From assembly GCF_018986915.1 (NCBI RefSeq), contig NZ_CP076723.1, positions 2,513,501 to 2,577,500 of the forward strand: 64,000 bases of DNA, read 5' to 3'. The notes beneath the pieces were generated by a model that was given only the letters and a program-made list of their open reading frames with translations, was not told the DNA's origin and ran no database searches. The stretch is from Geomonas oryzisoli (GTDB taxonomy: Bacteria > Desulfobacterota > Desulfuromonadia > Geobacterales > Geobacteraceae). Of this stretch, positions 49,030-58,099 are shown in pieces (within the stretch, counting starts at the first letter, position 1; every line of letters begins with the position of its first letter). The position numbers and the translations under genes are program-made.

Positions 49030-49100
49030 GCCCGCGGCGATGGGCACACAGTCACAGCAACTGAACCAGCGGTTTTACCGATTGAATCAGGCTTTTCATC

Positions 49101-49129
49101 TTGACAAAAATCACTAAAACTTCTTAAAG
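49101..49129 (+). promoter_or_regulatory. Candidate promoter of the small membrane-anchored protein gene
   Basis: TTGACA (49101-49106), a 17-base spacer and TTAAAG (49124-49129). Confidence 0.45.
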
Positions 49130-49195
49130 TAACCGACGTAAAACAGCGACGGGAGCCTGCCTCGCAGCACAGGCACAAAATCCAGGAGAAAGAGC

Positions 49196-49579
49196 GTGAA
49201 TAAGGCAGTAATCATTGCGGTAGCCCTCGTCCTCGGCGTGGCACTGGCCCTGACAGTGAGCAAGGTGGGACAGGTAAAAACCGTCACCGTTGGCGAGATC
49301 GGCAACAATCCCCAGATCTTCACCGAAACCATCACGCTTGCCGGTGTCATGGCCGGCTTCTCGCAGTACGACAAAGCGGTGATCGGCGTCATGGATCTCA
49401 AAGAGGCGCTGTGCAAAAACGGATGCGAGAAAGTCTACATCCCGGTGAAGTACCCGGCGCAGCCGCCGAAAGTCGGTGACGAGATCAGGGCGACCGGAAG
49501 GTTCACCAAGTACGAAAAAGGTTACATGTTCATCGCGGACAAACTGTCGGTGGTAAAGCACCATAACCTCGGCAGCTGA
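49196..49579 (+). CDS. Small membrane-anchored protein, possible OB-fold, function unknown
   Basis: The 127-residue protein has an N-terminal membrane anchor (AVIIAVALVLGVALALTV) and a soluble part predicted as beta-rich: TVGEIGNNPQIFTETITLAG, then GDEIRATGRFTKYEKGY, resembling small OB-fold modules such as those in CcmE-like proteins. The haem-binding His motif of CcmE is absent; instead there is a Cys pair, ALCKNGCEKV. The start is GTG at 49196 with AGGAGAA upstream. It is alone between two terminators. No function is assigned. Confidence 0.7.
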   Translation: MNKAVIIAVALVLGVALALTVSKVGQVKTVTVGEIGNNPQIFTETITLAGVMAGFSQYDKAVIGVMDLKEALCKNGCEKVYIPVKYPAQPPKVGDEIRATGRFTKYEKGYMFIADKLSVVKHHNLGS

Positions 49580-49610
49580 AGCCGCCGCCATGGCGGCATA
49601 CCTCTATATA

Positions 49611-49646
49611 AGAAAAGCCTGCCCCGACCGGGGCAGGCTTTTTTGT
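49611..49646. terminator. Bidirectional terminator
   Basis: Stem AAAAGCCTGCCCC with GGGGCAGGCTTTT (49613-49625 and 49630-49642) is followed by TTTTG on the plus strand and by TTTTC on the minus strand; it lies between the small membrane protein and the convergent arginase gene. Confidence 0.85.
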
Positions 49647-49665
49647 TTTCCAGCCGTATGCGCCG

Positions 49666-50556
49666 CTACAGGATGGAGGCCCCGAAGGCGGATGCGGCCA
49701 GCTCGACTGCGATCTTGGCGGTCCGGTTGCTGTGATCGAGGATGGGGTTGATCTCCACGATGTCCATCGAACGTAGCAGCCCGGAGTCGGCGATGATCTC
49801 CATCAACAGCTGCGCTTCCCGGTAGGTGATCCCCCCCGGCGCGGTGGTACCCACCCCCGGCACCTCGAGCGGGTCCAGCCCGTCCAGGTCGAGGCTTACG
49901 TGCAGGCGGGTGCGGTGGGCCAGGCGGCCCAGCGCTTCGTGCGCGATGGCGGCCATCCCCCGCTCGTCGATGTCGCGCATGGTGTAGGCCTTGATGCCCG
50001 AGCCGCGCAGACGCAGCTTCTCCTGGGGATCGAGCTCACGCAGCCCGATCAGGATGATGTCCGAGGCGTGCAGCTTCGCCCCGACCCGCCCCACGTTGAC
50101 CAGCTCCGGGAACCCCTCTCCCAGAAGGGCCGCCAGCGCCATGCCGTGGATATTGCCGGTCAGGGTGCTCTCGGGGGTGTTGTAATCGCCATGGGCGTCC
50201 ACCCAGATCACCGCCGACGGCTCCTCGTCGGTCACCCCGCCGATGGAACCGATCGCCATGGAGTGGTCCCCCCCCATGAAGATGGGCATAACCCCCTGTG
50301 TCACGGCGCTGCGCCCGGCCTGGTACACCGTATCGCAGACCTGCCGGATGGATGGGAGGTAGCGCAGCTCCCGTTCCGCACCCAGCACGTCCCGCACCGG
50401 CACGGGCAGGTTGCCGATGTCCTCCACGATGTAACCCAATTCCGACAGCCGCGCCGAAAGCCCCGCATAGCGCAGCGCGCCCGGCCCCAGATCCACGCCG
50501 CGCTGCTCCTGCCCCAGATCGACCGGTACCCCTATCATCCTGATGCCGTTTTCCAT
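49666..50556 (-). CDS. rocF: Arginase
   Basis: The 296-residue ureohydrolase has the manganese-binding motifs GGDHSMAIG (near 95), WVDAHGDYNTPES (near 118) and SLDLDGLDPL (near 220). The start GVPVDLGQEQRGVDLGPGALR is typical of true arginase rather than agmatinase. It converts arginine to ornithine and urea. It is 16 bases downstream of the COG1915 ornithine cyclodeaminase-type gene, so the two are co-transcribed and act in sequence. GAAAGG precedes the ATG. Confidence 0.92.
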   Translation of the reverse strand: MENGIRMIGVPVDLGQEQRGVDLGPGALRYAGLSARLSELGYIVEDIGNLPVPVRDVLGAERELRYLPSIRQVCDTVYQAGRSAVTQGVMPIFMGGDHSMAIGSIGGVTDEEPSAVIWVDAHGDYNTPESTLTGNIHGMALAALLGEGFPELVNVGRVGAKLHASDIILIGLRELDPQEKLRLRGSGIKAYTMRDIDERGMAAIAHEALGRLAHRTRLHVSLDLDGLDPLEVPGVGTTAPGGITYREAQLLMEIIADSGLLRSMDIVEINPILDHSNRTAKIAVELAASAFGASIL

Positions 50557-50572
50557 GACGTGTGCCTTTCTC

Positions 50573-51682
50573 TTATCCGAGCTTCTTCAAGTGGTTCCAA
50601 AGGTTCACCACGAAGTCCTGCGCGTTGGTCAAAAGCCCCACCGCCTGCGCCGATCCCCTGTTGGCGAGCTTGTCCACCGAGAACTCCGCCATATCCACCA
50701 CGTAGAAATAAACCGGCCTTACCCGCCCGTCGCCCTCGACCCGGTAGCTCGGCACCATGTTGCCGAAGGCGATGGAGTGCAGTTGGGTCGCGATGGCGAG
50801 GACCGTGGTCGCCTTCCTGGCGTGCACCCGCATCGCGTCCTGGGCCTGGTAGGCATCGGGGATCACCTCCGGCAGCGGTCCGTCGTCGCGGATGGAGCCG
50901 GCCAGTACGAAGGGGATCTTCTTTTTGGTGCAGGCGTACATGATGCCGTCATCGAGCCCCAGCTTCTCGATGGTCTGCGGGATGCCGCCGGCCTGGCGCG
51001 CCTGGTTGATGATGTCCAGGTGGTTGTAGTGCCCCATGGGCATGATGGCCTGGGTGTAGATGTTCTGCCCCAGTCCGGTGCGAAAGCGCGCCGCCTCGAG
51101 GTCGTGGGTGGCCAGGGCATTGCCCGCCAGGAGCGCGTGACAGTAGCCCGCCTCGATCAGCCCCTGCATGGCGTTCCGGCAATCCATGTCGAAGGCCACC
51201 GCCGGTCCCAAGACCCAGACGATGTAGCCGTGGTCGCGATCGTGGCGCAGCACCTGGTACAGCTCGTCATAGGAGCGGGAAAACGGGGTCTCCCTGGTGC
51301 CGCGGCTTCGGAAGGAGAACTTGTCGGCAAAGGGCTCCGCGAGATTCAAAAAGCCGCCGATATGGAGATAGATCCCCTCCTCGCCGTTCTCGGTCCGCCC
51401 GATCACCACCTGGTCGCCCCGGCGCACCCGGCGCGGCTCCACCACGTCGATCTCCCTGTCACGCAGGACCATGACGCAGTCCATCCGGCTCTGCGGCGCG
51501 AGCAGCCACTCCCCTCCCCCGAGATGCACGTACTCCGGGTGGTTCGACGTGGCATGGTAGTTCTCCGGGAGCACGCCGTCGGCGGGTGCGGGCGCGGTCT
51601 TGGCCGCCGGCGCAGCCGCCAGCTTGGGGCGGCGGAAGTCTGGAGGGTTGTACGAAGGGATCACGTCGCTATGAAGAGACAT
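50573..51682 (-). CDS. COG1915/TIGR00300 family protein, probable alternative ornithine cyclodeaminase
   Basis: The 369-residue protein matches the TIGR00300 (LOR/SDH C-terminal-like, COG1915) family: LAPQSRMDCVMVLRDREI, GDQVVIGRTE, then a Rossmann-like half with PFVLAGSIRDDGPLPEVI and MVPSY...YFYVVDMAEFSVDK. Members in methanogens and the C-terminal part of cyanobacterial arginine dihydrolase convert ornithine to proline and ammonia using NAD. Directly followed by arginase, it probably completes arginine to proline. The start at 51682 has AAAAGGAGC; an earlier ATG at 51736 has none. Confidence 0.85.
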   Translation of the reverse strand: MSLHSDVIPSYNPPDFRRPKLAAAPAAKTAPAPADGVLPENYHATSNHPEYVHLGGGEWLLAPQSRMDCVMVLRDREIDVVEPRRVRRGDQVVIGRTENGEEGIYLHIGGFLNLAEPFADKFSFRSRGTRETPFSRSYDELYQVLRHDRDHGYIVWVLGPAVAFDMDCRNAMQGLIEAGYCHALLAGNALATHDLEAARFRTGLGQNIYTQAIMPMGHYNHLDIINQARQAGGIPQTIEKLGLDDGIMYACTKKKIPFVLAGSIRDDGPLPEVIPDAYQAQDAMRVHARKATTVLAIATQLHSIAFGNMVPSYRVEGDGRVRPVYFYVVDMAEFSVDKLANRGSAQAVGLLTNAQDFVVNLWNHLKKLG

Positions 51683-51736
51683 ACGCTGCTCCTTTTGTGT
51701 CAAGTGTGGAAAACTCGCCTTTCGTGACGACTGCAA

Positions 51737-51764
51737 ACTTTAGCACGGGTGCATCCGCTGACAA
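51737..51764 (-). promoter_or_regulatory. Candidate promoter of the arginase operon
   Basis: On the minus strand TTGTCA (51759-51764), a 16-base spacer and TAAAGT (51737-51742), about 60 bases before the first start codon. Confidence 0.4.
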
Positions 51765-51812
51765 CATCGATTCCATTGTTTTCCTCTTGTATAGAAGTTT
51801 ACCAATTCGTTC

Positions 51813-51840
51813 TCAAGTTCGCTCACAGATGAACCGATAT
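51813..51840 (+). promoter_or_regulatory. Weak candidate sigma-28 (flagellar) promoter of the chemoreceptor gene
   Basis: TCAAGTTC (51813-51820), a 12-base spacer and ACCGATAT (51833-51840) match six of eight positions in each half of the FliA consensus TAAAGTTT-N11-GCCGATAA, but the spacer is one base long. Confidence 0.3.
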
Positions 51841-51894
51841 CATTATCTATCTTTGCAGAAAGCCTGATTTGGGCAAACCAAGAAGGAGCTTGCT

Positions 51895-53538
51895 ATGAAT
51901 TATTGGATGAACCTGAAAGTAAAAACCAAGTCTCTTTGCCTCGTAGCCATCGCGGTAGTCACGCTGGTCCTCATAGCGGGAGCAAGCCTGCAGAAGATGG
52001 GGGCCCTCTCTGCGGATCAAGAGGACATGAACACATCCGTTATCCATGTTGCCATGCTCAATGATATGAAGAACGATCTTCTGGCGATCAGGCTGGACCT
52101 GGTTTACATGATGCTGCTCGAGGATCCGACCCTGATCAAGGCAAGGGCTGACGACTTAGAAGTACGAAAGCAGCGTATCGAGGAAACGCGAGCGAGGTTT
52201 CTGAAATACAATCTGGATGCCAACGAGAAGCGCCTGATCGCCGTGTTCAAACAGGGATACGACGAATACCTGGTGCAAGGAACCAAGCTGCAGCAGATGA
52301 CCCAGCAAAGCGTGGGTAATGTCGAAGCACGCAAGGAAACCGTAGCCTTCGCAACCGGCTCCGTTGCGCCGCTCTACAAGAAACCGGCGGATGCGATCAG
52401 CGAACTGGTGGCGGGCAACGAGAAGGACGCCAAGGACCTGTATGAGCGCGATCTGGCGGCCTATCACTCCTCGCAGATCTTCATGGTGGTCCTTACCGCA
52501 GTTGCCGCACTGTTCATGGGACTGGTGGGTCTGCTCATTGCCAACTCCATCAGCAAGCCGCTCCAGATGGTCTTCGACACCCTGGCCCAGGTGGCGGGCG
52601 GCGACCTCACCGCCCGCTCCAGCATCACGACCCGCGATGAGATGGGGATGCTGGCAGCGGAAGTGAACGAGATGGCGCAGAAATTAAACGAGACCATGAA
52701 CCAGGTGGTGGCCAACAGCCTCCAGGTCGCCTCCGCGGCCAACGACCTGCACAGCACCTCGGAGCAGATCGCCACCGGGGCCGAGGAGGTCGCGTCCCAG
52801 ACCAGCACCGTGGCCACCGCCAGCGAGGAGATGGCGGCCACCTCCGCGGACATCGCGCAGAGCTGCCACCGGGCGGCCGAGGGCGGCGAGCAGGCAACCG
52901 GTCGTGCCCAGGCAGGAAGGGCCGTCGTCGAGCAGACCGTGCAGGTAATGAGCAGGATCGCGGATCAGGTGAAGACGTCGGCGGCGACCGTGGCAGGGCT
53001 GGGCGAGCGCAGCGACCAGATCGGCGCCATCATAGGGACCATCGAAGATATCGCGGACCAGACCAACCTCCTGGCGCTGAACGCCGCCATCGAGGCGGCG
53101 CGGGCCGGCGAGCAGGGACGCGGCTTTGCCGTGGTGGCGGACGAGGTGCGGGCACTGGCCGAGCGCACCACCCGCGCCACCCGCGAAATCGGCGAGATGA
53201 TCAAGTCGATCCAGAGTGAAACCCGCGATGCCGTGGGAGCCATGGAGGAAGGCGTGCGCGAGGTGGAAAACGGCACCCGCGAGGCGGCCAAATCGGGTGA
53301 GTCGCTGCAGGAGATCTTGAGGCAGATCAGCGAGGTTACCGAGCAGGTGAACCAGATCGCCACGGCGGCCGAGGAGCAGACGGCGACCACGGGCGAGATC
53401 ACCAACAACATCATGCAGATCACCGATGTGGTGCAGGAGACCTCTCGAGGAGCGCATACCTGCGCCAACGCCGCCAGCAACCTCGCTTCTCTCTCGCAGG
53501 ACCTGCAGCGCTTGGTCGGTCAATTCAGGCTGGCCTGA
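51895..53538 (+). CDS. Methyl-accepting chemotaxis protein
   Basis: The 547-residue receptor has an N-terminal helix ([16 protein letters not shown]), a four-helix periplasmic sensor (about 35-190, 4HB_MCP type), a second membrane helix (about 198-222), a HAMP domain (about 222-275) and a cytoplasmic signalling coiled coil whose tip reads [20 protein letters not shown]. No C-terminal NWETF-type CheR tether is present; it ends LVGQFRLA. The ligand is unknown. AAGGAG precedes the ATG and a terminator follows. Confidence 0.93.
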   Translation: MNYWMNLKVKTKSLCLVAIAVVTLVLIAGASLQKMGALSADQEDMNTSVIHVAMLNDMKNDLLAIRLDLVYMMLLEDPTLIKARADDLEVRKQRIEETRARFLKYNLDANEKRLIAVFKQGYDEYLVQGTKLQQMTQQSVGNVEARKETVAFATGSVAPLYKKPADAISELVAGNEKDAKDLYERDLAAYHSSQIFMVVLTAVAALFMGLVGLLIANSISKPLQMVFDTLAQVAGGDLTARSSITTRDEMGMLAAEVNEMAQKLNETMNQVVANSLQVASAANDLHSTSEQIATGAEEVASQTSTVATASEEMAATSADIAQSCHRAAEGGEQATGRAQAGRAVVEQTVQVMSRIADQVKTSAATVAGLGERSDQIGAIIGTIEDIADQTNLLALNAAIEAARAGEQGRGFAVVADEVRALAERTTRATREIGEMIKSIQSETRDAVGAMEEGVREVENGTREAAKSGESLQEILRQISEVTEQVNQIATAAEEQTATTGEITNNIMQITDVVQETSRGAHTCANAASNLASLSQDLQRLVGQFRLA

Positions 53539-53562
53539 TTACATTACACGCTGACACGAAAG

Positions 53563-53607
53563 ACGGCGGCCTGATGGGGAGTCAATCCTCATTCGGCCGC
53601 CGTTTTC
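53563..53607 (+). terminator. Rho-independent terminator after the chemoreceptor gene
   Basis: Stem ACGGCGGCC with GGCCGCCGT (53563-53571 and 53595-53603) is followed by TTTCG. The complementary strand ends in TCTTTC and might serve cyuA as well. Confidence 0.75.
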
Positions 53608-53698
53608 GTTTCAAGGTTGGGAAGGCACTACCGTTGCCGGCGACCTTGGTGATGCACCTCGGACTGCGCCGATGGAGCACCAGGGGAACAGGGATGTG

Positions 53699-54991
53699 CT
53701 ACGTGGACGAGCCACCCTGCTTTTCCAGCATGATGTGCAGCATGGTCTGGTCGGCAAGGGCCATGCCGTGGTCGGTGATCCGGCTCAGGTTGCGGATGGT
53801 CTCCTCCGCGCTCCTCCCCACGAAACCCTCTTCCTCAGTGATGCCATGGCCGGAAAGCGCCATGTAGGCGGCGCGGATGGAAGCATCGGTAGAGCTGACG
53901 ACCTTCAGCGCGCACCCCCCCTTGGCGCCGTCGCAAAGCATCCCCCCGATGTCGGAGATGATGGTGTTCACGGCCAGGTTCATCTTGGCGAGGTCCTTGC
54001 CCGCCTGCTGGTACACGATAGCGACCGCGGCGCCGACCCCGGCCGCGATGGCGCAGCCGCAGATGGGTGCCAGGTCGCCGGTGTGGCACTTGATGTAGGC
54101 GTTCACCAGGTGCGAAAGCGCGATGCTCTTCAAGATGGTCTCCTCCGGGATGCGGAAGAAGAGCCCCACGTTATAGGGGACCAGGATGGCCACGATGCCC
54201 TGGTTGCCGCTGCCGCCGCTGGACATGACCGGGTAGGAGAGCCCCGCCATGCGTGCATCCGAGGCGGAGGCGGTGAGGATCTTGCTGGAAGAGACCACGT
54301 CGGAGAGGAGAAAGCCTTTGCGCACCAGTTCCTCGACGTAGTAGCCCACCTTGGTGAGCGCCTTCCCTGCCTCGGCGACCCGCAGGTTCATCTCCACGCC
54401 CCGCTTCAGGTAGGCCAGGTCCTCCTGGTCCACGTCCTCCAGCAGGTCCACCAACTGGGCCAGCGTCATCTCCTTCAGTGCTGCGCGGTACTGGTGACTG
54501 TCCTCGCCCCCCTGTTCCTGTTCGCTGCTCAAAAGAACGGTGCCGTCGCGCTCCAACCGCACCAGGTTGGTGTGACCGCCGGCCAGCACGGCCCGCGCCA
54601 CTCTGCCCCCCTTCTCCACGGTGACGTCGATGTAGAAGCCTCGCTGCGCCTCGGCCAGGGATACCGAGGCCTGCCCACCGGACACCAGCAGCTTCGCCTG
54701 TTGCAACAACTCCGGCCGCGTCCCAGAGAGGATCTCCATCTTCAGCTCCGGGCGGGCGATCAGCGCCCCCAGCGCGGCCGCGATCACGTTGCCCTTCACC
54801 CCGCCGGTCTCCGGGACGGTAACGGCGAAGCCGTTCTTGAAAACGCCGGCATCGGCGCTCACCGTCACCCGCTCCAGTTCCCCGTCCAGTTGCGCCGCAG
54901 CGAGGCTCGCGGCATAGGCAACGGCGATCGGCTCGGTGCACCCCAGCGCCGGGAAAACTTCATGCTTGATCACTTCTCGATACAGCCCCAT
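53699..54991 (-). CDS. cyuA: L-cysteine desulfidase / L-serine dehydratase-like protein (UPF0597, CyuA family)
   Basis: The 430-residue protein belongs to UPF0597/COG3681. It has the ALGCTEPIAVAYA start with a conserved Cys, the SGGSGNQGIVA motif and the CHTGDLAPICGC and DIGGMLCDGAKGGCALK segments, whose Cys residues are likely Fe-S ligands. Members release sulfide, ammonia and pyruvate from cysteine, or deaminate serine. It stands alone; GGAGAGG precedes the ATG. Cysteine is the favoured substrate, but this is from family knowledge. Confidence 0.88.
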   Translation of the reverse strand: MGLYREVIKHEVFPALGCTEPIAVAYAASLAAAQLDGELERVTVSADAGVFKNGFAVTVPETGGVKGNVIAAALGALIARPELKMEILSGTRPELLQQAKLLVSGGQASVSLAEAQRGFYIDVTVEKGGRVARAVLAGGHTNLVRLERDGTVLLSSEQEQGGEDSHQYRAALKEMTLAQLVDLLEDVDQEDLAYLKRGVEMNLRVAEAGKALTKVGYYVEELVRKGFLLSDVVSSSKILTASASDARMAGLSYPVMSSGGSGNQGIVAILVPYNVGLFFRIPEETILKSIALSHLVNAYIKCHTGDLAPICGCAIAAGVGAAVAIVYQQAGKDLAKMNLAVNTIISDIGGMLCDGAKGGCALKVVSSTDASIRAAYMALSGHGITEEEGFVGRSAEETIRNLSRITDHGMALADQTMLHIMLEKQGGSST

Positions 54992-55172
54992 ATCCTCTCC
55001 TAACGCACTGCGGGTTCAAACCGACCGCTTCAGCGAGCACAGACGTGGCTCTTTGCGGCTCCCTTTATACCTGCAAGGCGCGGGCAAAAGCAACGCATTT
55101 CCACCCAAACAAGGTGGAAATACCGCCCTCGCGACGACAGCCGGCGCTGCGGCTCAAAGCCCCAGAAATAAC

Positions 55173-55201
55173 TTTACAATCAGAGGTCGAATCTATATAT
55201 T
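55173..55201 (+). promoter_or_regulatory. Sigma-70 promoter of lepA-lepB
   Basis: TTTACA (55173-55178), a 17-base spacer and TATATT (55196-55201), 34 bases before the lepA ATG. Confidence 0.7.
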
Positions 55202-55234
55202 TCATGAGTTAATCTCCGCCCGATAAAGGACAAT

Positions 55235-57034
55235 ATGGTACTCGAGCATATCCGCAATTTTTCCATCATCGCCCACATCGATCACGGCAAATCCACCCTC
55301 GCCGACCGTCTTCTCGAATTCACCGGCACCCTCTCCGCACGCGAGAAGCAGGACCAGTTCCTCGACAAGATGGACCTGGAACGGGAACGCGGCATCACCA
55401 TCAAGGCCCAGACCGTCCGTCTCAACTACCGGGCCGAAGACGGCAAGGATTACGTCCTCAACCTGATCGACACCCCGGGACACGTCGACTTCACCTACGA
55501 GGTCTCCCGCTCGCTGACCGCCTGCGAAGGCGGCCTGCTGGTGGTGGACGCCTCCCAAGGGGTCGAGGCGCAGACCCTGGCCAACGTGTACCTGGCCCTG
55601 GACGCGAACCTCGAGGTCTTCGTGGTGCTGAACAAGATCGACCTCCCCGCCGCCGAACCGGAGCGGGTCAAGGCGGAGATCGAAGAGATCATCGGCCTCG
55701 ACACCCATGACGCCGTGCTCGCCAGCGCGAAAGAAGGGATCGGCACCAAGGAGATCCTGGAAGAGATCGTCAAGAAGATCCCGCCGCCGCAGGGTGACCC
55801 CAACAAGCCGCTCAAGGCGCTGTTGTTCGACTCGTGGTACGACCAGTACCAGGGGGTCATCATTCTGGTGCGCATCGTGGACGGCACCGTGAAAAAGGGC
55901 GACAAGATCCAGCTCATGTCGAACCGGAAGAACTACGAGGTGCTGAAGGCCGGCGTCTTCTCTCCCGACATGCGCGAAGTGGCGGCGCTTACCGCCGGCG
56001 AGGTAGGTTTCATCATCGCCGGGATCAGGGAAGTGGCCGACGCCAAGGTAGGCGACACCGTCACCCTGGTGCACAACCCGTGCGACGCTGCGCTCCCCGG
56101 CTACAAGGAAGTGAAGCCGATGGTGTTCTCCGGGCTCTACCCGATCGACACCTCGCAGTACGAGAGCCTGCGCGACGCGCTGGCGAAACTCAAGCTGAAC
56201 GACTCCTCCTTCTCCTACGACCCCGAAACCTCGCTCGCGCTCGGCTTCGGCTTCCGCTGCGGCTTTTTGGGTCTGTTGCACATGGAGATCATCCAGGAGC
56301 GCCTGGAGCGCGAGTTCAACCTCGAACTGATCACCACCGCCCCCACCGTCGTCTACCGCGTGCACGGCACCGACGGCAACATGGTCCATATCCAGAGCGC
56401 GAACCAGCTCCCGCCCACCCAGGAGATCGCCTACGTCGAGGAGCCGTTCATCCTGGCCTCGATCCACGTCCCGAACGAATTCGTGGGGGGCATCCTCGCC
56501 CTGTGCGAGGAGAAGCGCGGCGTGCAGCGCGAGATCAAGTACCTGACCCCGACCCGCGTCATGGTGGTCTACGAGCTGCCGCTCAACGAGGTGGTCCTCG
56601 ACTTCTACGACCGCCTGAAATCGATCACCAAAGGGTACGCGTCGCTCGACTACGAACTGCTGGACTACCGCCAGAGTGAGCTGGTACGCCTCAACATCAT
56701 GATCAACGGCGAGGTGGTCGACGCCCTGTCGCTGATCATCCACAAGGACAAGGCCTACTACAGAGGCCGTGAACTGGTCTCCAAGATGAAGGAGCTGATC
56801 CCGCGCCAGATGTTCGAGATCGCCATCCAGGCGGCGGTAGGCACCAAGGTCATCGCCCGCGAGACCGTGAAGGCGATGCGAAAGGACGTCCTCGCCAAGT
56901 GCTACGGCGGCGACATCACCAGAAAGCGCAAACTCCTGGAGAAGCAGAAGGAAGGGAAGAAGCGCATGAAGAACGTGGGCAACGTGGAACTGCCGCAAGA
57001 GGCGTTTTTGGCCATCCTTAAAGTTGAAGGTTAA
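55235..57034 (+). CDS. lepA: Elongation factor 4 (LepA)
   Basis: The 599-residue GTPase has G1 [16 protein letters not shown]3 DTPGHVDF, G4 NKIDLP, EF-G-like domains and the LepA-specific C-terminal domain ([20 protein letters not shown]). It acts on the ribosome during initiation/elongation stress. It is followed 55 bases later by lepB, the classic lepA-lepB operon. AAAGGA precedes the ATG. Confidence 0.97.
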   Translation: MVLEHIRNFSIIAHIDHGKSTLADRLLEFTGTLSAREKQDQFLDKMDLERERGITIKAQTVRLNYRAEDGKDYVLNLIDTPGHVDFTYEVSRSLTACEGGLLVVDASQGVEAQTLANVYLALDANLEVFVVLNKIDLPAAEPERVKAEIEEIIGLDTHDAVLASAKEGIGTKEILEEIVKKIPPPQGDPNKPLKALLFDSWYDQYQGVIILVRIVDGTVKKGDKIQLMSNRKNYEVLKAGVFSPDMREVAALTAGEVGFIIAGIREVADAKVGDTVTLVHNPCDAALPGYKEVKPMVFSGLYPIDTSQYESLRDALAKLKLNDSSFSYDPETSLALGFGFRCGFLGLLHMEIIQERLEREFNLELITTAPTVVYRVHGTDGNMVHIQSANQLPPTQEIAYVEEPFILASIHVPNEFVGGILALCEEKRGVQREIKYLTPTRVMVVYELPLNEVVLDFYDRLKSITKGYASLDYELLDYRQSELVRLNIMINGEVVDALSLIIHKDKAYYRGRELVSKMKELIPRQMFEIAIQAAVGTKVIARETVKAMRKDVLAKCYGGDITRKRKLLEKQKEGKKRMKNVGNVELPQEAFLAILKVEG

Positions 57035-57089
57035 TCGTAATCAAGGAAGGCTTACCCCCTCCCATCCACCTAAAAGGACGCAACCGAGA

Positions 57090-57761
57090 ATGGAAGATTA
57101 CAAGAACGTTGTCGAAGATAAACCCGCCGAACCGGCCAAAGAAGTGAAGCCCGCCCAGGGCAAACATATTGTCCGCGAGTACATCGAATCGATCATAATC
57201 GCGGTGCTGCTCGCCATGGTCATTCGCACTTTCGTGGTGCAGGCATTCAAGATCCCGTCCGGCTCCATGGAAGACACCCTGGCCATCGGAGACCACCTGC
57301 TGGTCAACAAGTTCATCTACGGCACCAAGATTCCCGGCCTCGACGGTCGCATCCTCAAGATCCGCGACCCCAAACAGGGCGATGTCATCGTCTTCGAGTA
57401 TCCCGAAGATCCGACCAAGGACTTCATCAAGCGCGTCATCGGCGTTCCCGGCGATGTAGTCGAGGTGAAGAACAAACGCGTCTACGTGAACGGGAAGCTC
57501 TATGCGAACCCGCACGAAGTGCACAAGGAGCCGGATACCGTTCCCAAAGAGTACAACCCGAGGGACTTCAAGGATCCCGTCACCGTTCCTCCCAACTCCT
57601 ACTTCGTGATGGGCGACAACCGCGACCGTTCCTACGACAGCCGCTTCTGGGGGTTCGTGAAGAACGACAAGATCAAGGGTCTGGCCTTCATCAAATACTG
57701 GTCCTGGGACAAGGACAAGATGCGCCCCCGCTTCGGCGCCATCGGCAAGCTCATCGACTAA
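57090..57761 (+). CDS. lepB: Signal peptidase I
   Basis: The 223-residue membrane protease has one N-terminal helix (about 29-45, ESIIIAVLLAMVIRTFVV), the catalytic Ser in PSGSMEDTL, the catalytic Lys in KDFIKRVIGVPGD and the family signature GDNRDRSYDSRFWG. It cleaves signal peptides of exported proteins. The ATG at 57090 follows AAAGGA; the longer frame overlaps lepA. A terminator-like stem follows at 57796. Confidence 0.95.
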   Translation: MEDYKNVVEDKPAEPAKEVKPAQGKHIVREYIESIIIAVLLAMVIRTFVVQAFKIPSGSMEDTLAIGDHLLVNKFIYGTKIPGLDGRILKIRDPKQGDVIVFEYPEDPTKDFIKRVIGVPGDVVEVKNKRVYVNGKLYANPHEVHKEPDTVPKEYNPRDFKDPVTVPPNSYFVMGDNRDRSYDSRFWGFVKNDKIKGLAFIKYWSWDKDKMRPRFGAIGKLID

Positions 57762-57795
57762 CGGCCGTTCAACGTTCGACGTTAGACCTCTCCTC

Positions 57796-57831
57796 AAAAG
57801 GGGCTCCTCTGCAGCAAGAGGGGCCCTTTTC
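57796..57831 (+). terminator. Terminator after lepB
   Basis: AAAAGGGGCTCCTCT and AGAGGGGCCCCTTTT pair with one bulge around a short loop and are followed by CATTTTG. Confidence 0.7.
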
Positions 57832-57852
57832 ATTTTGTGCCCCATCCTATTT

Positions 57853-57971
57853 AAGGGGATGAAGGGGATGAAGGGGATAAAGGGGATAACGACCAAAGAA
57901 CATGGCACGGGCTCCAACGGCCTGTCCTCTTTGTCTTTCTGTTTATCCCTTTCATCCCCTTTTCCCTGTTT
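57853..57971. repeat. Inverted-arm repeat, family E, copy 2
   Basis: Left arm of four 9-base units (GGGGATGAA, GGGGATGAA, GGGGATAAA, GGGGATAAC; about 57856-57890) and inverted right arm (TTTATCCCTTTCATCCCCTT; about 57942-57967) flank a core of about 50 bases unrelated to copy 1. Confidence 0.75.
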
Positions 57972-58011
57972 ACAGAGCCTTTCTTTGCGCTTTGCGTGAG
58001 GCAACTAACAG

Positions 58012-58043
58012 AAAAAGCCCCTGTCGCGCATGCGGTCAGGGGC
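58012..58043 (-). terminator. Rho-independent terminator after the aminotransferase
   Basis: Stem GCCCCTG with CAGGGGC (58017-58023 and 58037-58043) is followed by TTTTTC on the minus strand, about 57 bases after the stop codon. Confidence 0.78.
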
Positions 58044-58099
58044 CTTTGTTTTTCAGGGTTTTAACCTTCTAACGTTGAACGTTGAACAGGTTCTGCCGT

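Larger units (their letters stand above)
57766..58087. repeat. Inverted-arm repeat, family D, copy 3, enclosing the whole lepB-aminotransferase gap
   Basis: Left arm GTTCAACGTTCGACGTTAGA (57766-57785) and right arm TCTAACGTTGAACGTTGAAC (58068-58087) are inverted and about 280 bases apart. Inside lie the lepB terminator, a family E repeat (57853-57971) and the aminotransferase terminator. No gene is seen in this gap of 338 bases. Confidence 0.75.

Noticed and set aside
55202-56998. Minus-strand open frame of about 600 codons opposite lepA
   Set aside because: It mirrors lepA and has no recognisable domain or ribosome site.
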